DNA of 64,000 nt from Rhizobium leguminosarum (GTDB lineage: Bacteria; Pseudomonadota; Alphaproteobacteria; Rhizobiales; Rhizobiaceae). Below, piece by piece: positions 1-8,402 of the stretch. The stretch covers positions 744,001 to 808,000 of the forward strand of contig NZ_CP016287.1 of NCBI RefSeq assembly GCF_001679785.1. Direction: 5' to 3'. The stretch's first letter is position 1, and each line of letters begins with the position of its first letter. The notes below the pieces were generated by a model that saw only the letters and a program-made list of their open reading frames with translations, was not told the DNA's origin and ran no database searches. The translations under genes were made by a program, and so were the position numbers.

Positions 1-267
<267 letters not shown>

Positions 268-270
268 TCA

Positions 271-1740
271 ATGGAGAACAGAATGAACGGATTAAGGGAT
301 AGCAGCCTGCTTCGCCAGCAGGGACTGATTGACGGAGAATGGCGCGGAGCTGAAACCGGGCGCACGATCGAGGTGATCGACCCCGCAACGCAGCATGTAC
401 TGGGCACGGTGCCCGACATGGACGAAGCCGATACGAGGGCGGCAATCGCGGCGGCGGAAAAGGCCTTTGCTCCATGGCGCGCAAAGACCAATGCCGAACG
501 CGGTGCGTTGCTGGAAGCCTGGCACGATCTGATGCTCGAAAATATCGAGGACTTGGCGCTGATCCTCACCCGTGAGCAGGGCAAGCCGCTGACGGAAGCG
601 CGCGGTGAAATCCGCTACGGCGCCTCGTTCATCAAATGGTTTTCCGAGGAGGCGCGCCGCATCGGCGGAACGACCATTCCCTCGCCGACGGCGGATCGGC
701 GGATCGTCGTTCTGAAGGAGCCCGTCGGCGTGTCGGCGATCATCACGCCGTGGAATTTTCCGAATGCGATGATCACCCGCAAGGTCGGGCCGGCCCTCGC
801 CGCAGGCTGCACGGTCGTCGTCAAGCCATCGGACCTCACCCCTTATTCGGCGTTGGCGCTCGGCGTATTGGCGGAGCGCGCCGGCATCCCCAAGGGGGTG
901 ATCAATATCGTCACCGGCATGCCGGCCGGCATCGGCGACGAACTAATGGCGAACCAGACGGTCCGCAAGATCTCTTTCACCGGCTCGACCCGCGTCGGCT
1001 CACTGCTGATGCGCGGCGCGGCCGACAGCATCAAGCGGCTCAGCCTCGAACTCGGCGGCAACGCACCCTTCATCGTCTTCGACGACGCCGATCTCGATCT
1101 TGCCGTGGAAGGCGCGATCGCATCGAAATTCCGCAATGGCGGGCAGACCTGCGTCTGCGCCAACCGGCTTCTCGTCCAGTCCAGCGTCTATGAGGCCTTT
1201 GCCGCCAAACTTTCCGCGCGCGTATCGGCCATGAAGGTCGGGGCCGGCACGGATGCCGGCACCGATATAGGGCCGATGATCAACAAGGCAGCGATCGAGA
1301 AGATCAAGCGTCATGTCGACGATGCTGTGGAAAAGGGAGCGAGGATCCTCGCCACAGCGGGTTCCGTGCCTGAAGGCGATCAATATGCGGTGCCGATGGT
1401 GCTCGGCGGTGCGACGACCGAGATGCAGCTTGCCAGCGAAGAGACCTTCGGACCCGTTGCCCCGCTTTTCCGTTTCGACAACGAGGACGAGGCGATCCGC
1501 ATCGCCAACGCCACGCCCTTCGGCCTTGCGGCCTATTTCTACACCGGAAGCCTGAAACGCTCCTGGCGTGTCGCCGAAGCACTGGAATTCGGGATGATTG
1601 GCCTGAACACAGGGGCGATCTCGACCGAGGTCGCTCCCTTCGGCGGCGTCAAACAATCCGGTCTTGGCCGCGAGGGCGCGCAGTGCGGCATCGAGGAATA
1701 TCTCGAAATGAAGAGCTTCCACATCGGCGGGCTCGCCTGA
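271..1740 (+). CDS. NAD(P)-dependent succinate-semialdehyde-type dehydrogenase
   Basis: A full-length ALDH-superfamily protein of 489 residues. PWNF (N162), the general-base glutamate in LELGG (E260) and the catalytic cysteine in GQTCVCANR (C294) are all present. The CVC arrangement and overall length are typical of the GabD-type succinate-semialdehyde dehydrogenase group, which oxidises semialdehydes to acids in the cytosol. ATG 271 lies 3 bases after the stop of the diacid dehydrogenase; ATG 283 is an alternative start. Substrate assignment within the ALDH family is uncertain, so glutarate or tartronate semialdehyde is also possible. A second ALDH of the same group is encoded at 30360-31847. 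Confidence 0.85.
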   Translation: MENRMNGLRDSSLLRQQGLIDGEWRGAETGRTIEVIDPATQHVLGTVPDMDEADTRAAIAAAEKAFAPWRAKTNAERGALLEAWHDLMLENIEDLALILTREQGKPLTEARGEIRYGASFIKWFSEEARRIGGTTIPSPTADRRIVVLKEPVGVSAIITPWNFPNAMITRKVGPALAAGCTVVVKPSDLTPYSALALGVLAERAGIPKGVINIVTGMPAGIGDELMANQTVRKISFTGSTRVGSLLMRGAADSIKRLSLELGGNAPFIVFDDADLDLAVEGAIASKFRNGGQTCVCANRLLVQSSVYEAFAAKLSARVSAMKVGAGTDAGTDIGPMINKAAIEKIKRHVDDAVEKGARILATAGSVPEGDQYAVPMVLGGATTEMQLASEETFGPVAPLFRFDNEDEAIRIANATPFGLAAYFYTGSLKRSWRVAEALEFGMIGLNTGAISTEVAPFGGVKQSGLGREGAQCGIEEYLEMKSFHIGGLA

Positions 1741-1758
1741 CTAAAGGAAAATAAAAGA

Positions 1759-1781
1759 GCGCCGGGACATCATCCCGGCGC
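1759..1781. terminator. 9-bp GC-rich hairpin after the aldehyde dehydrogenase gene
   Basis: GCGCCGGGA (1759-1767) pairs perfectly with TCCCGGCGC (1773-1781) around a 5-base loop. On the + strand no T-run follows. On the - strand the stem is followed by a T-rich tract (TCTTTTATTTTCC), so in sequence terms it is a better terminator for leftward transcription. I read it as the 3' end hairpin of the upstream operon, possibly bidirectional. Confidence 0.5.
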
Positions 1782-2165
1782 CGGATGATCGGAGCGACTT
1801 TCGATGCTCCTGCTGGAGCAACTCCGACACGTCGTTTTTAAGTACTCCGCAGCCTTTGGCGGATGCCTGCAAAATTACGGTGCCCAAACAACATTTCATT
1901 GACGCTGCTTTGACGGCAGGATGCTACGGCCGGTTTGCGAAGTTACGCAGAGGGATTTCAACCGGTTATGCTTCAGTTCGATCATCGTCATAGCATAGAT
2001 TTACATTTCGCAATCCCGGTTTCCCTTTCCGGTTGCTTGCCAGGAGCCGAAGTTGTGGCAGACTGGCCCCTGGATGCTAGGTCTTCCGGCCGCCAAACGA
2101 GCGTATCGGAGGCAGCGGGGGCGGGGCCGGTGGATCGCATAAACAAGGAGCACTATCCGTTTCGG

Positions 2166-3923
2166 ATGTTCCTGCTCGGGCCTTTTGCCCTTGTGGACGC
2201 CGGGGGGCGGTCGGTTGCTCCGAAATCCAAAAAGGCACAGGCTCTTCTGGCAATGCTTGCATTGTCCACCCGAGGCTCGCGCTCGAGAATCTGGCTTAGG
2301 GACAAGTTATGGAGCGATCGCTCCGACGACCAGGCGGCAGCCAGTCTACGCCAGGCGCTTTTGGACATTCATAAGAGTCTGGGGTCGGCACGTGATCTCC
2401 TGATTGCGGATAAGAATACCGTTTGGCTGGATACGGACCGACTCGTGCTCGATACCGACCTGGTGGTTCGGACGGAGCGGTCTCCGGATCAAGTCACCGA
2501 CGAATTGCTCGAAGGTATCGACATCCGCGATCCCGAATTCGAGGACTGGTTGGCGCTGGAACGGCAAAACTGGTATCGCCGCCTCGATGAAGGACAAGTC
2601 CACGACGTCTTCGAGCCGCGACAGCAGCCGAGCCGCGATATCGCCAAACAATCCGCCCTGCTGCCTTTAACGGGCGCCCCAGATACATCCAGAACAGGCA
2701 AACCCGTGGACATCGCCAGCAGCGGCCCATATGGGCGGCGGGGAGGCGGTGGCTGGCAATGGATGATGGCTCTTCTGTCCCCCATCGTGGTGGGTGCCGG
2801 AGAGGGCGGACAAATTGCTGCGACACGATTCCAGAACCTCATTGCAAAAGCCATCATCGATGGGCTGGGCTTTGGCGTCACCGACCTCTCCTTTACCTTG
2901 CCGCATACTGAAGAGAGCGAACAGCAGATCAGCCTTCCCGTATGCCTACAGCTTCGCCTGACGTTTGATGGTGACATGGTGCTGATCGAACTGGTGATGA
3001 AGCACCTGATCAACAACCGTATTCATTGGCTGGGCAGTCAGGCAATCAACCGCACGCAGTTCGAGCGGGGCGAGTTCGGCATCGCCGCTGCGCTGATCAG
3101 CCAGGCCGTCGATCAGCTGGCCTATTTCCAGGAGATCCAGGCTACCGACAGCCGATTGTCGCAAGACGGTCTCCTGATCGACGCCGTCAATGCGATCTTT
3201 CGGCTGTCGCGCGACGACCTCGATAACGCGGAGCGGCGCCTGGAAGAACAGATCCAGTATCAGCCGCGATCATCGACTTTTGCCTGGCTGTCATTCATTC
3301 GAACTTTCCAGGTCGGCCAACGTTTCAACGCGCTGGACGCGCATCTGATCGAGGAAGCCCAGGCCTATGCACGCAAGGCGTTGGAACTCGATCCGCAGAA
3401 TTCCGTGTCGCTCGCGCTCGTCGGCCACGTCCATTCGTTCCTGTTCGGCGAATACGACTATGCGGCCAACCTGTTCGAAAAATCGATCCGCCTGAATCCG
3501 GCCCTGCCGCTCGGTTGGGACCTCTACGCGATGCTGCACTGCTATGCAGGCCAGCCCGACAAGGCGGTGGCGATGGCGCGTTGGGTACAAGAGCTCGGCG
3601 TCTACAGCCCGCATAAATATTACTTCGATACGACCAAATGCATTGCGGCAGCGCTTGCAGGCGATCATGCCGCAGCCATAGCTGCGGGCGAAGAAGCCCT
3701 GCGGGCACGGCCGAACTTCAACAGCCTGCTGCGCTATCTTGCCTCCAGTCATGCCCATTCCAACGATCTCGGCGGCGCGCGACATTACCTGCAGCGTCTT
3801 GAGACGGTCGAGGGCGACTTCTCCATCAACGCCTTCCGCGGCAGCGGCTATCCGCTGCTCGACACAGGCGGCGGCCAGATCTTGATCGACGGCCTGCTCA
3901 AGGCCGGCGCCAAGCTGCGCTGA
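2166..3923 (+). CDS. SARP-like winged-helix transcriptional regulator with TPR region
   Basis: From residue 1 (MFLLGPFALVD) the protein opens with a winged-helix domain of the OmpR/SARP type (GRSVAPKSKKAQALLAMLAL, then LWSD and SLRQAL). This is followed by a long C-terminal half rich in helical TPR-like repeats (for example AYARKALELDPQNSVSLAL and FEKSIRLNPALPLGWDLYAM). SARP-type proteins activate neighbouring gene clusters. The frame stays open back to 1935, and GTG 2130 (after GGAGG at 2108) is another possible start; I chose ATG 2166 because homology to the winged-helix fold begins there. The gene ends 41 bases before the haloperoxidase-like gene and is the obvious candidate regulator of the 3965-9991 cluster. 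No receiver domain or sensor kinase is visible. Confidence 0.7.
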   Translation: MFLLGPFALVDAGGRSVAPKSKKAQALLAMLALSTRGSRSRIWLRDKLWSDRSDDQAAASLRQALLDIHKSLGSARDLLIADKNTVWLDTDRLVLDTDLVVRTERSPDQVTDELLEGIDIRDPEFEDWLALERQNWYRRLDEGQVHDVFEPRQQPSRDIAKQSALLPLTGAPDTSRTGKPVDIASSGPYGRRGGGGWQWMMALLSPIVVGAGEGGQIAATRFQNLIAKAIIDGLGFGVTDLSFTLPHTEESEQQISLPVCLQLRLTFDGDMVLIELVMKHLINNRIHWLGSQAINRTQFERGEFGIAAALISQAVDQLAYFQEIQATDSRLSQDGLLIDAVNAIFRLSRDDLDNAERRLEEQIQYQPRSSTFAWLSFIRTFQVGQRFNALDAHLIEEAQAYARKALELDPQNSVSLALVGHVHSFLFGEYDYAANLFEKSIRLNPALPLGWDLYAMLHCYAGQPDKAVAMARWVQELGVYSPHKYYFDTTKCIAAALAGDHAAAIAAGEEALRARPNFNSLLRYLASSHAHSNDLGGARHYLQRLETVEGDFSINAFRGSGYPLLDTGGGQILIDGLLKAGAKLR

Positions 3924-3964
3924 ACCCCGGACAATTCTTCACATCATCGCGCAAGGAGGCTGCA

Positions 3965-4993
3965 ATGGAAGCGGACACTGCCCACGAATCGCAATCAAAA
4001 TTAGTTTTATTTCTGAACAGTTATAAATTCAGGATTGAGCCGGATACGGTCCTTCCATGCGAACCGAGGGACGATGCCGGTGCTGATCCTCTCGCCGGTG
4101 CGTTGCCGGCTGCACCCGATGCAGCCTCCGAACCTGCATTTTTTCCCGGCACGGGCGAAGATGAATCGCTTCTAGCAGGGCCTATGATGGCGACGATGGC
4201 CGTAGCCTCGGTCCTCAACAAGAGCGTGGCGAACAAGTCGGTGCTCAACAAGGCGTCGCTGAACAAAAACAAGAACAAAAATAAGAATAAGAACAAGAAC
4301 AAGTCGACGATGGATGGCGGTAGCCTCGGCGCATCGCAGCTTGTCCCCTCCTTCGAGCTGCGCAGGCTTCACCAGCAGCCGTCACGCAACGCCTATACCG
4401 CGGCGCGGCGCTTCACCTGGGAAATGCTGGATATACTTCCACCGCCCGGCCCGGATTATACCCGCCTCGAAACGACGGTGCTGCTGTCTATGCAACGCCG
4501 CGACCGCGAACGCGTGCGGCGCCTGCCCGACATCCAAATCGAGTCGACGATCTCCGTGGGGGAATTCACCCGGGCATTGCATATCGAGGATATCGGCGGT
4601 TTCGAGCAGACGGAAGGGCTTTTCCAGGCGATCCTGACGGCATGCGAATATGTCGGACTGATCTACAAGAGCCAGTTCAACCGGCTGCGGCCAAACCAGT
4701 TTGAGCCCATGCTACGGCCGTTGCTGGCCGTGCCGGTCCACGAGTCCTATCCCAGCAACCATTCGTTCCAGTGCTTTTCGATCGCCTTCGCGTTCTCGAC
4801 GATCCTGCCGGAACATCCGGCCACCGACGAGCTTGCCCGCATTGCCCAGAACGTCGCCGAAAATCGCGAATGGGCCGGCCTGCACTATCCGAGCGACACG
4901 CAGGCAGGGCGAGATCTCGCCCGACGCTTCGCTCCCTACCTCCACGACGCGTTCGGTCCTCTGTTCCAGGCCGTACACGACGAATGGGTCTGA
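3965..4993 (+). CDS. Soluble vanadium-haloperoxidase/PAP2-fold protein with Asn-Lys repeat
   Basis: 342 residues, preceded by a strong AAGGAGG. The C-terminal half carries all three signatures of the vanadium-dependent haloperoxidase/PAP2 family: KSQFNRLRP (K235-x6-R242-P243), PSNH (H266, where haloperoxidases usually have PSGH), and R301-x5-H307-x3-D311 in NREWAGLHYPSD. No convincing membrane helices are seen, so a soluble enzyme is likely, either a haloperoxidase or an acid phosphatase. The first ~135 residues are not family sequence. They include the repeats SVLNK, SVANK, SVLNK, ASLNK at 82-101 and then seven consecutive Asn-Lys pairs (100-113). The activity (oxidative halogenation versus dephosphorylation) cannot be read from sequence. 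It is first in the cluster with the subtilase. Confidence 0.75.
   Translation: MEADTAHESQSKLVLFLNSYKFRIEPDTVLPCEPRDDAGADPLAGALPAAPDAASEPAFFPGTGEDESLLAGPMMATMAVASVLNKSVANKSVLNKASLNKNKNKNKNKNKNKSTMDGGSLGASQLVPSFELRRLHQQPSRNAYTAARRFTWEMLDILPPPGPDYTRLETTVLLSMQRRDRERVRRLPDIQIESTISVGEFTRALHIEDIGGFEQTEGLFQAILTACEYVGLIYKSQFNRLRPNQFEPMLRPLLAVPVHESYPSNHSFQCFSIAFAFSTILPEHPATDELARIAQNVAENREWAGLHYPSDTQAGRDLARRFAPYLHDAFGPLFQAVHDEWV
4206..4304 (+). repeat. In-frame 15-base then 6-base repeats encoding SVLNK-like and NK units
   Basis: Inside the haloperoxidase-like gene, four imperfect 15-base units encode SVLNK/SVANK/SVLNK/ASLNK. They are followed by a hexanucleotide tract of AACAAG type at about 4263-4304 encoding seven Asn-Lys pairs. 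The tract is far richer in A than the flanking DNA. Since 6 and 15 are multiples of 3, changes in copy number would alter length without shifting the frame. Confidence 0.85.
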
Positions 4994-5026
4994 ATTCGCC
5001 AGCTGCTGCTCAACAGGGTTACAATC

Positions 5027-6721
5027 ATGACGGATCAAATACAAATGCCTAAGCCCGCGCCGATCAACTACTACTATCTCTGGCACCTGACTGCTCTTGG
5101 CGTCGTCGACGCGGAATACGGATCGGCTCCGCCGGCGCCTCCAGCGCTCGATGCGAGCGCCGCACGCGCACTCCCCGATCCACTCATCACCGGCACGGTC
5201 TGGGATGCCATCCCTTCCGCCGACCCGCTGCGACCCGCACGAGTCGCGCTGATCGATGTCGGTGTGTCTCCCGATCATCCAAATCTGGCGACCCGGCTTG
5301 ACCGGGAGGCATCAATCGATTTGACAACCCATCGTTACGGCGCCCGCGTGCTCGAAATTCTCGATTCGACCACGTCCTTTGACCGCGAGGAAAGACATGC
5401 CTTCTTTGCCGGGCTCGACATCGCTCCGCTCGGCAATATCGGCCTTTCCAACGACGACCGGGACTATCTCGGTGATCTGGTTGCCGAATACGCCGCGTCG
5501 GAGGGTGTTCTCCGGCGGCTCTACAATCCGGAATCGCTGTTGGCGTCGCATGGCACCTGCTGCGCAGGGCTGATCGTCGGCGAACCCGCCGTTATTGCGG
5601 AAGAAGGCACGCCAGGCCTTCCGCCGGAAGGAGCCTTCTACGGGAATGGCGACGAGCTGCGTACGAGCGGCAATCGCAATGTCATCCCCTATTTCGGCGT
5701 TGATCCTTTCTCAAGGCTCATCTCGATCAGAACGTCCTTCGAAGACGATGTCAGGCAGTTCATTGCGGCCTTCCTTTATGCCTATATTCAGAAAGCGGAC
5801 GTAATCGTCTTGCCGCGCGGTCTGCCTGACCCGAAACGCAGCATCGTTGATCCGAAGAACGAGCTGAAGGCCGACCTGGAATTATGGAAAAACCAGGATG
5901 CCGCCAATCTGTTCACGCGCATTGCGCTTGCTGATCAGGGTGAGCCCGAACTGGAGCCGAAGGCTGCGCAGAAAGGCTCCAATCCGGATCGCCCGTGGCA
6001 TGTCCTCAAACAACTCATCCTCGCCATCAGCCGGCACATCCCGATTGTCTGCGCCGCAGGAAACAGCGGCGAGAGCCAGCTGATCTATCCGGCAAGTCTT
6101 GCCGCCGACGACAACGGCATCATTGCCGTTGGAGCCGTTACCGTCGAAGGTTTCCGTTCGGGTTACAGCAATTACGGCGAAGGATTGACGGTTGTCTCCC
6201 CCTCCGACGATGGGGAGGTCTTCAACAGGCACCAGCTGCGCCTCGACCGGCTTTCTCCATTTGCCGCGCAGCACGACTACAGCGCCTTTCGAACGCGGGA
6301 ATACTACTATTCACACTTCTCGCTGCTGACGACGGACCTATCGGGGATTTTCGGCTATGATCATGGCTCCGACCCGTGGTCGGCCATCGTGCCGTTCGGA
6401 ACCAATCTCGGCATCGGGGGCGGATACTATACCACATTCGGGGGCACATCAGGCGCGTCGGCGCAGGTGGGCGGGCTATGTGCCCTTATACAGCGGGCCT
6501 ATAAAAGCCGCCACAATCCCGGCGACCGTCTCTCGGGGCCTCAAGTGAAATCAATTCTGAAGACCGCATCCCGCCTGGACGCCATTGTCGCGCCCGGAAC
6601 GAGGAAGTTGACGGCGGATTGCATGAACGCCGAAAGCGAAGACGCCGTCGAGATGGCCTATTTCTTTGGATCGGGCCTGCCAAATGCGCGGGCGGCAGTA
6701 CAGGCAGCTCTGGCCATCTGA
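5027..6721 (+). CDS. Cytoplasmic S8-family (subtilisin-like) serine peptidase
   Basis: 564 residues with a complete subtilase active site: Asp77 in VALIDVGVSPDHPNL, His175 in SHGTCCAG, oxyanion Asn346 in CAAGNSGES and Ser475 in GGTSGASA. There is no N-terminal signal peptide or transmembrane segment and no obvious prodomain, so it probably acts inside the cell. That would suit processing or maturation rather than nutrition. Large insertions (about 85-170 and 185-325) separate the catalytic blocks. ATG 5027 is 33 bases after the haloperoxidase-like gene, with only a weak ribosome-binding site (CAGGGTT); the genes are probably co-transcribed and end at the terminator at 6750-6775. Confidence 0.85.
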   Translation: MTDQIQMPKPAPINYYYLWHLTALGVVDAEYGSAPPAPPALDASAARALPDPLITGTVWDAIPSADPLRPARVALIDVGVSPDHPNLATRLDREASIDLTTHRYGARVLEILDSTTSFDREERHAFFAGLDIAPLGNIGLSNDDRDYLGDLVAEYAASEGVLRRLYNPESLLASHGTCCAGLIVGEPAVIAEEGTPGLPPEGAFYGNGDELRTSGNRNVIPYFGVDPFSRLISIRTSFEDDVRQFIAAFLYAYIQKADVIVLPRGLPDPKRSIVDPKNELKADLELWKNQDAANLFTRIALADQGEPELEPKAAQKGSNPDRPWHVLKQLILAISRHIPIVCAAGNSGESQLIYPASLAADDNGIIAVGAVTVEGFRSGYSNYGEGLTVVSPSDDGEVFNRHQLRLDRLSPFAAQHDYSAFRTREYYYSHFSLLTTDLSGIFGYDHGSDPWSAIVPFGTNLGIGGGYYTTFGGTSGASAQVGGLCALIQRAYKSRHNPGDRLSGPQVKSILKTASRLDAIVAPGTRKLTADCMNAESEDAVEMAYFFGSGLPNARAAVQAALAI

Positions 6722-6749
6722 AGCCCGCGGATGCTTTTCCGAGATCCCA

Positions 6750-6775
6750 AGCCTCCTCTATCGAGGGGGCTTTTT
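6750..6775 (+). terminator. Rho-independent terminator after the subtilase gene
   Basis: AGCCTCCTC (6750-6758) pairs with GAGGGGGCT (6763-6771), with one G-T wobble and a 4-base loop. The stem is followed by TTTTTCTTTG. This splits the cluster into two transcription units: haloperoxidase-like plus subtilase, and HExxH protein onward. The 6780-6959 interval before the next gene must then hold a promoter; I cannot assign one with confidence. Confidence 0.85.
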
Positions 6776-6959
6776 CTTTGTTTACGCCCTTTTTACGGAT
6801 TTTTAACGCGGTACTGGCGGGCGAATGACGCCCCTGAGCAATAGTGCCTCTCAACGGACGGCGCACACCGTTCCGCTGCCAGACGAAGCCGGCCCGAACC
6901 GGGGCATTCGCCCGACATGCAACCTTGATCCACCAGAAGACCAACCCACGGAGGCTTCG

Positions 6960-8402
6960 ATGTCCGCGTCTCGCATTCAACAATTGGCAGATGAGGCGCG
7001 CCGCCTGCTTAAGGGCAATCCCCTGATGGCAAGCACTGCCTCCCTGCAGCGCGTCGCAACTCGCAACCTTTTAAAGCGACGCTTCCAGTATGGCTGCACG
7101 CTCGCAACTGCTTCGAAGCTTACCGATTGTTCGGCCGGGGTAGAGGCGCTGTCAGCCTATTTCCCCGACCTTGCAAATGGCGGATACACTCGCCTGCTGG
7201 AACTTCCCCCCGCGGTTGCCGGACCGGTCACCGCCGACCCTTACCGTTCATCCGTGCTTGCAGCCTGGATGAGCGGGCTCGCGCGGAGCCTGGAATGGCA
7301 GGCGAGAGGCCCCGATGCGCAGATCGTCAGCGGCTATCTGCAGTCGGATCTCATCGCATCGGATCTTGAACTCGAACGTCAGCCGGCGCGCCGGCTCTCT
7401 TGCGGCATCGGCCTCGTCCGCATCGAAAGCCTGGCGCGGAGCCGCGTCATGCAAGCCCTCCTCCGCCAATGCATGCCGAATTATCACGGTTCCAACTATC
7501 CCATCACTGACGACGCCGAATTGGATCACATCGCCGATCATCTGGAGAGAGCCTTCGCGCTAATCGTGGAATTGGACATGTACGGCTATCAGCGCCTGAT
7601 CGCTGGCCTGCACACGCTTCACGTTGGCGTGCGCGAACCGCCGTGTTCGTTCTCGAGTTCGAGCGAATTGCCGGGCAGCGCGATCATCGTGCTTTCCAGA
7701 GAAAGATTACGCGACGGCGATCATGCCGCGACCGCGGCCCAACTGCTTCACCAAGCGGGGCATGTCCTGCTCGAGCTTTATACGACCTCGGCGGCGGCAT
7801 CCCTGCCTGGCGAGTTCCAATATGTTTCCCCATACAAGGAGGATCTACAAACGTTCGAGAGCATCCTGCACGTGGTGTACACCATTCCCTGGGAGTGCGC
7901 CTTCGGCATGGCATGCCTATCCAACGAGACGAATCCTGAGCGCCGCGCCTGGAAGACGGCATTCATAATTACCTATGCCGCGCGGCAGGTTCCGCTCATC
8001 GATATCGCTCGGAAAGGAATCGAACGTCTCGGCGGCGATGTCCTCCTCGACCTCCCAGACATCGCCGCCATTCCTTGCTGGAGTAGCCGGATCTTGTTCC
8101 TCGTGGGTCAGTTGCTTGCCGAAGAGCCCATTGCGCACCGTCAGGCGCACTTTGCCGAGCGCCAGCGAGTTCTCGATCGCCAAGCCTGGGATATCGGACA
8201 GATGCTGCTACGCGGCAAAGAGCCGGTCGATCCTCGGATGGGCCGGCGAGAGATCGATGACAGCGGCGACAATGTCAGCCTCTGGTACGACGGCAAATTC
8301 CACGTGATTGTGAAGACCCCCGACCATGCGATGGGCGAGGATTACGGTCACTACGCCGCGACGATCCGCGCAGTTGCGCCCAGCGAGATGGAGGCGATGT
8401 GA
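6960..8402 (+). CDS. HExxH-motif protein related to peptide beta-hydroxylases (motif HQAGH)
   Basis: 480 residues from ATG 6960, chosen because GGAGG lies at 6950-6954; the frame is open further upstream (6825). Residues 236-315 match the layout of the HEXXH-motif domain found in peptide-modification loci (the family behind TIGR04267, some members described as Fe/alpha-ketoglutarate peptide beta-hydroxylases). There is ELPGS, then LLHQAGHVLLEL (H264, H268), then VSPYKEDLQTFESILHVVY with a third histidine (H304). The family glutamate is glutamine here (Q265, codon CAA), so activity is uncertain. No signal peptide. The stop overlaps the start of the E1-like gene (TGATG), so the two are probably translated together. 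Family membership is from motif reading, not a profile search. Confidence 0.65.
   Translation: MSASRIQQLADEARRLLKGNPLMASTASLQRVATRNLLKRRFQYGCTLATASKLTDCSAGVEALSAYFPDLANGGYTRLLELPPAVAGPVTADPYRSSVLAAWMSGLARSLEWQARGPDAQIVSGYLQSDLIASDLELERQPARRLSCGIGLVRIESLARSRVMQALLRQCMPNYHGSNYPITDDAELDHIADHLERAFALIVELDMYGYQRLIAGLHTLHVGVREPPCSFSSSSELPGSAIIVLSRERLRDGDHAATAAQLLHQAGHVLLELYTTSAAASLPGEFQYVSPYKEDLQTFESILHVVYTIPWECAFGMACLSNETNPERRAWKTAFIITYAARQVPLIDIARKGIERLGGDVLLDLPDIAAIPCWSSRILFLVGQLLAEEPIAHRQAHFAERQRVLDRQAWDIGQMLLRGKEPVDPRMGRREIDDSGDNVSLWYDGKFHVIVKTPDHAMGEDYGHYAATIRAVAPSEMEAM

Noticed and set aside
4021..4302. A leftward frame rich in alternating Phe-Leu opposite the haloperoxidase-like gene
   Set aside because: It is the complement of the Asn-Lys repeat (AACAAG reads as CTTGTT). 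It has no ribosome-binding site, and the + strand frame carries conserved enzyme motifs.
6825..6959. Longer N-terminus for the HExxH protein
   Set aside because: GGAGG directly precedes ATG 6960, and the upstream codons show no conserved features.
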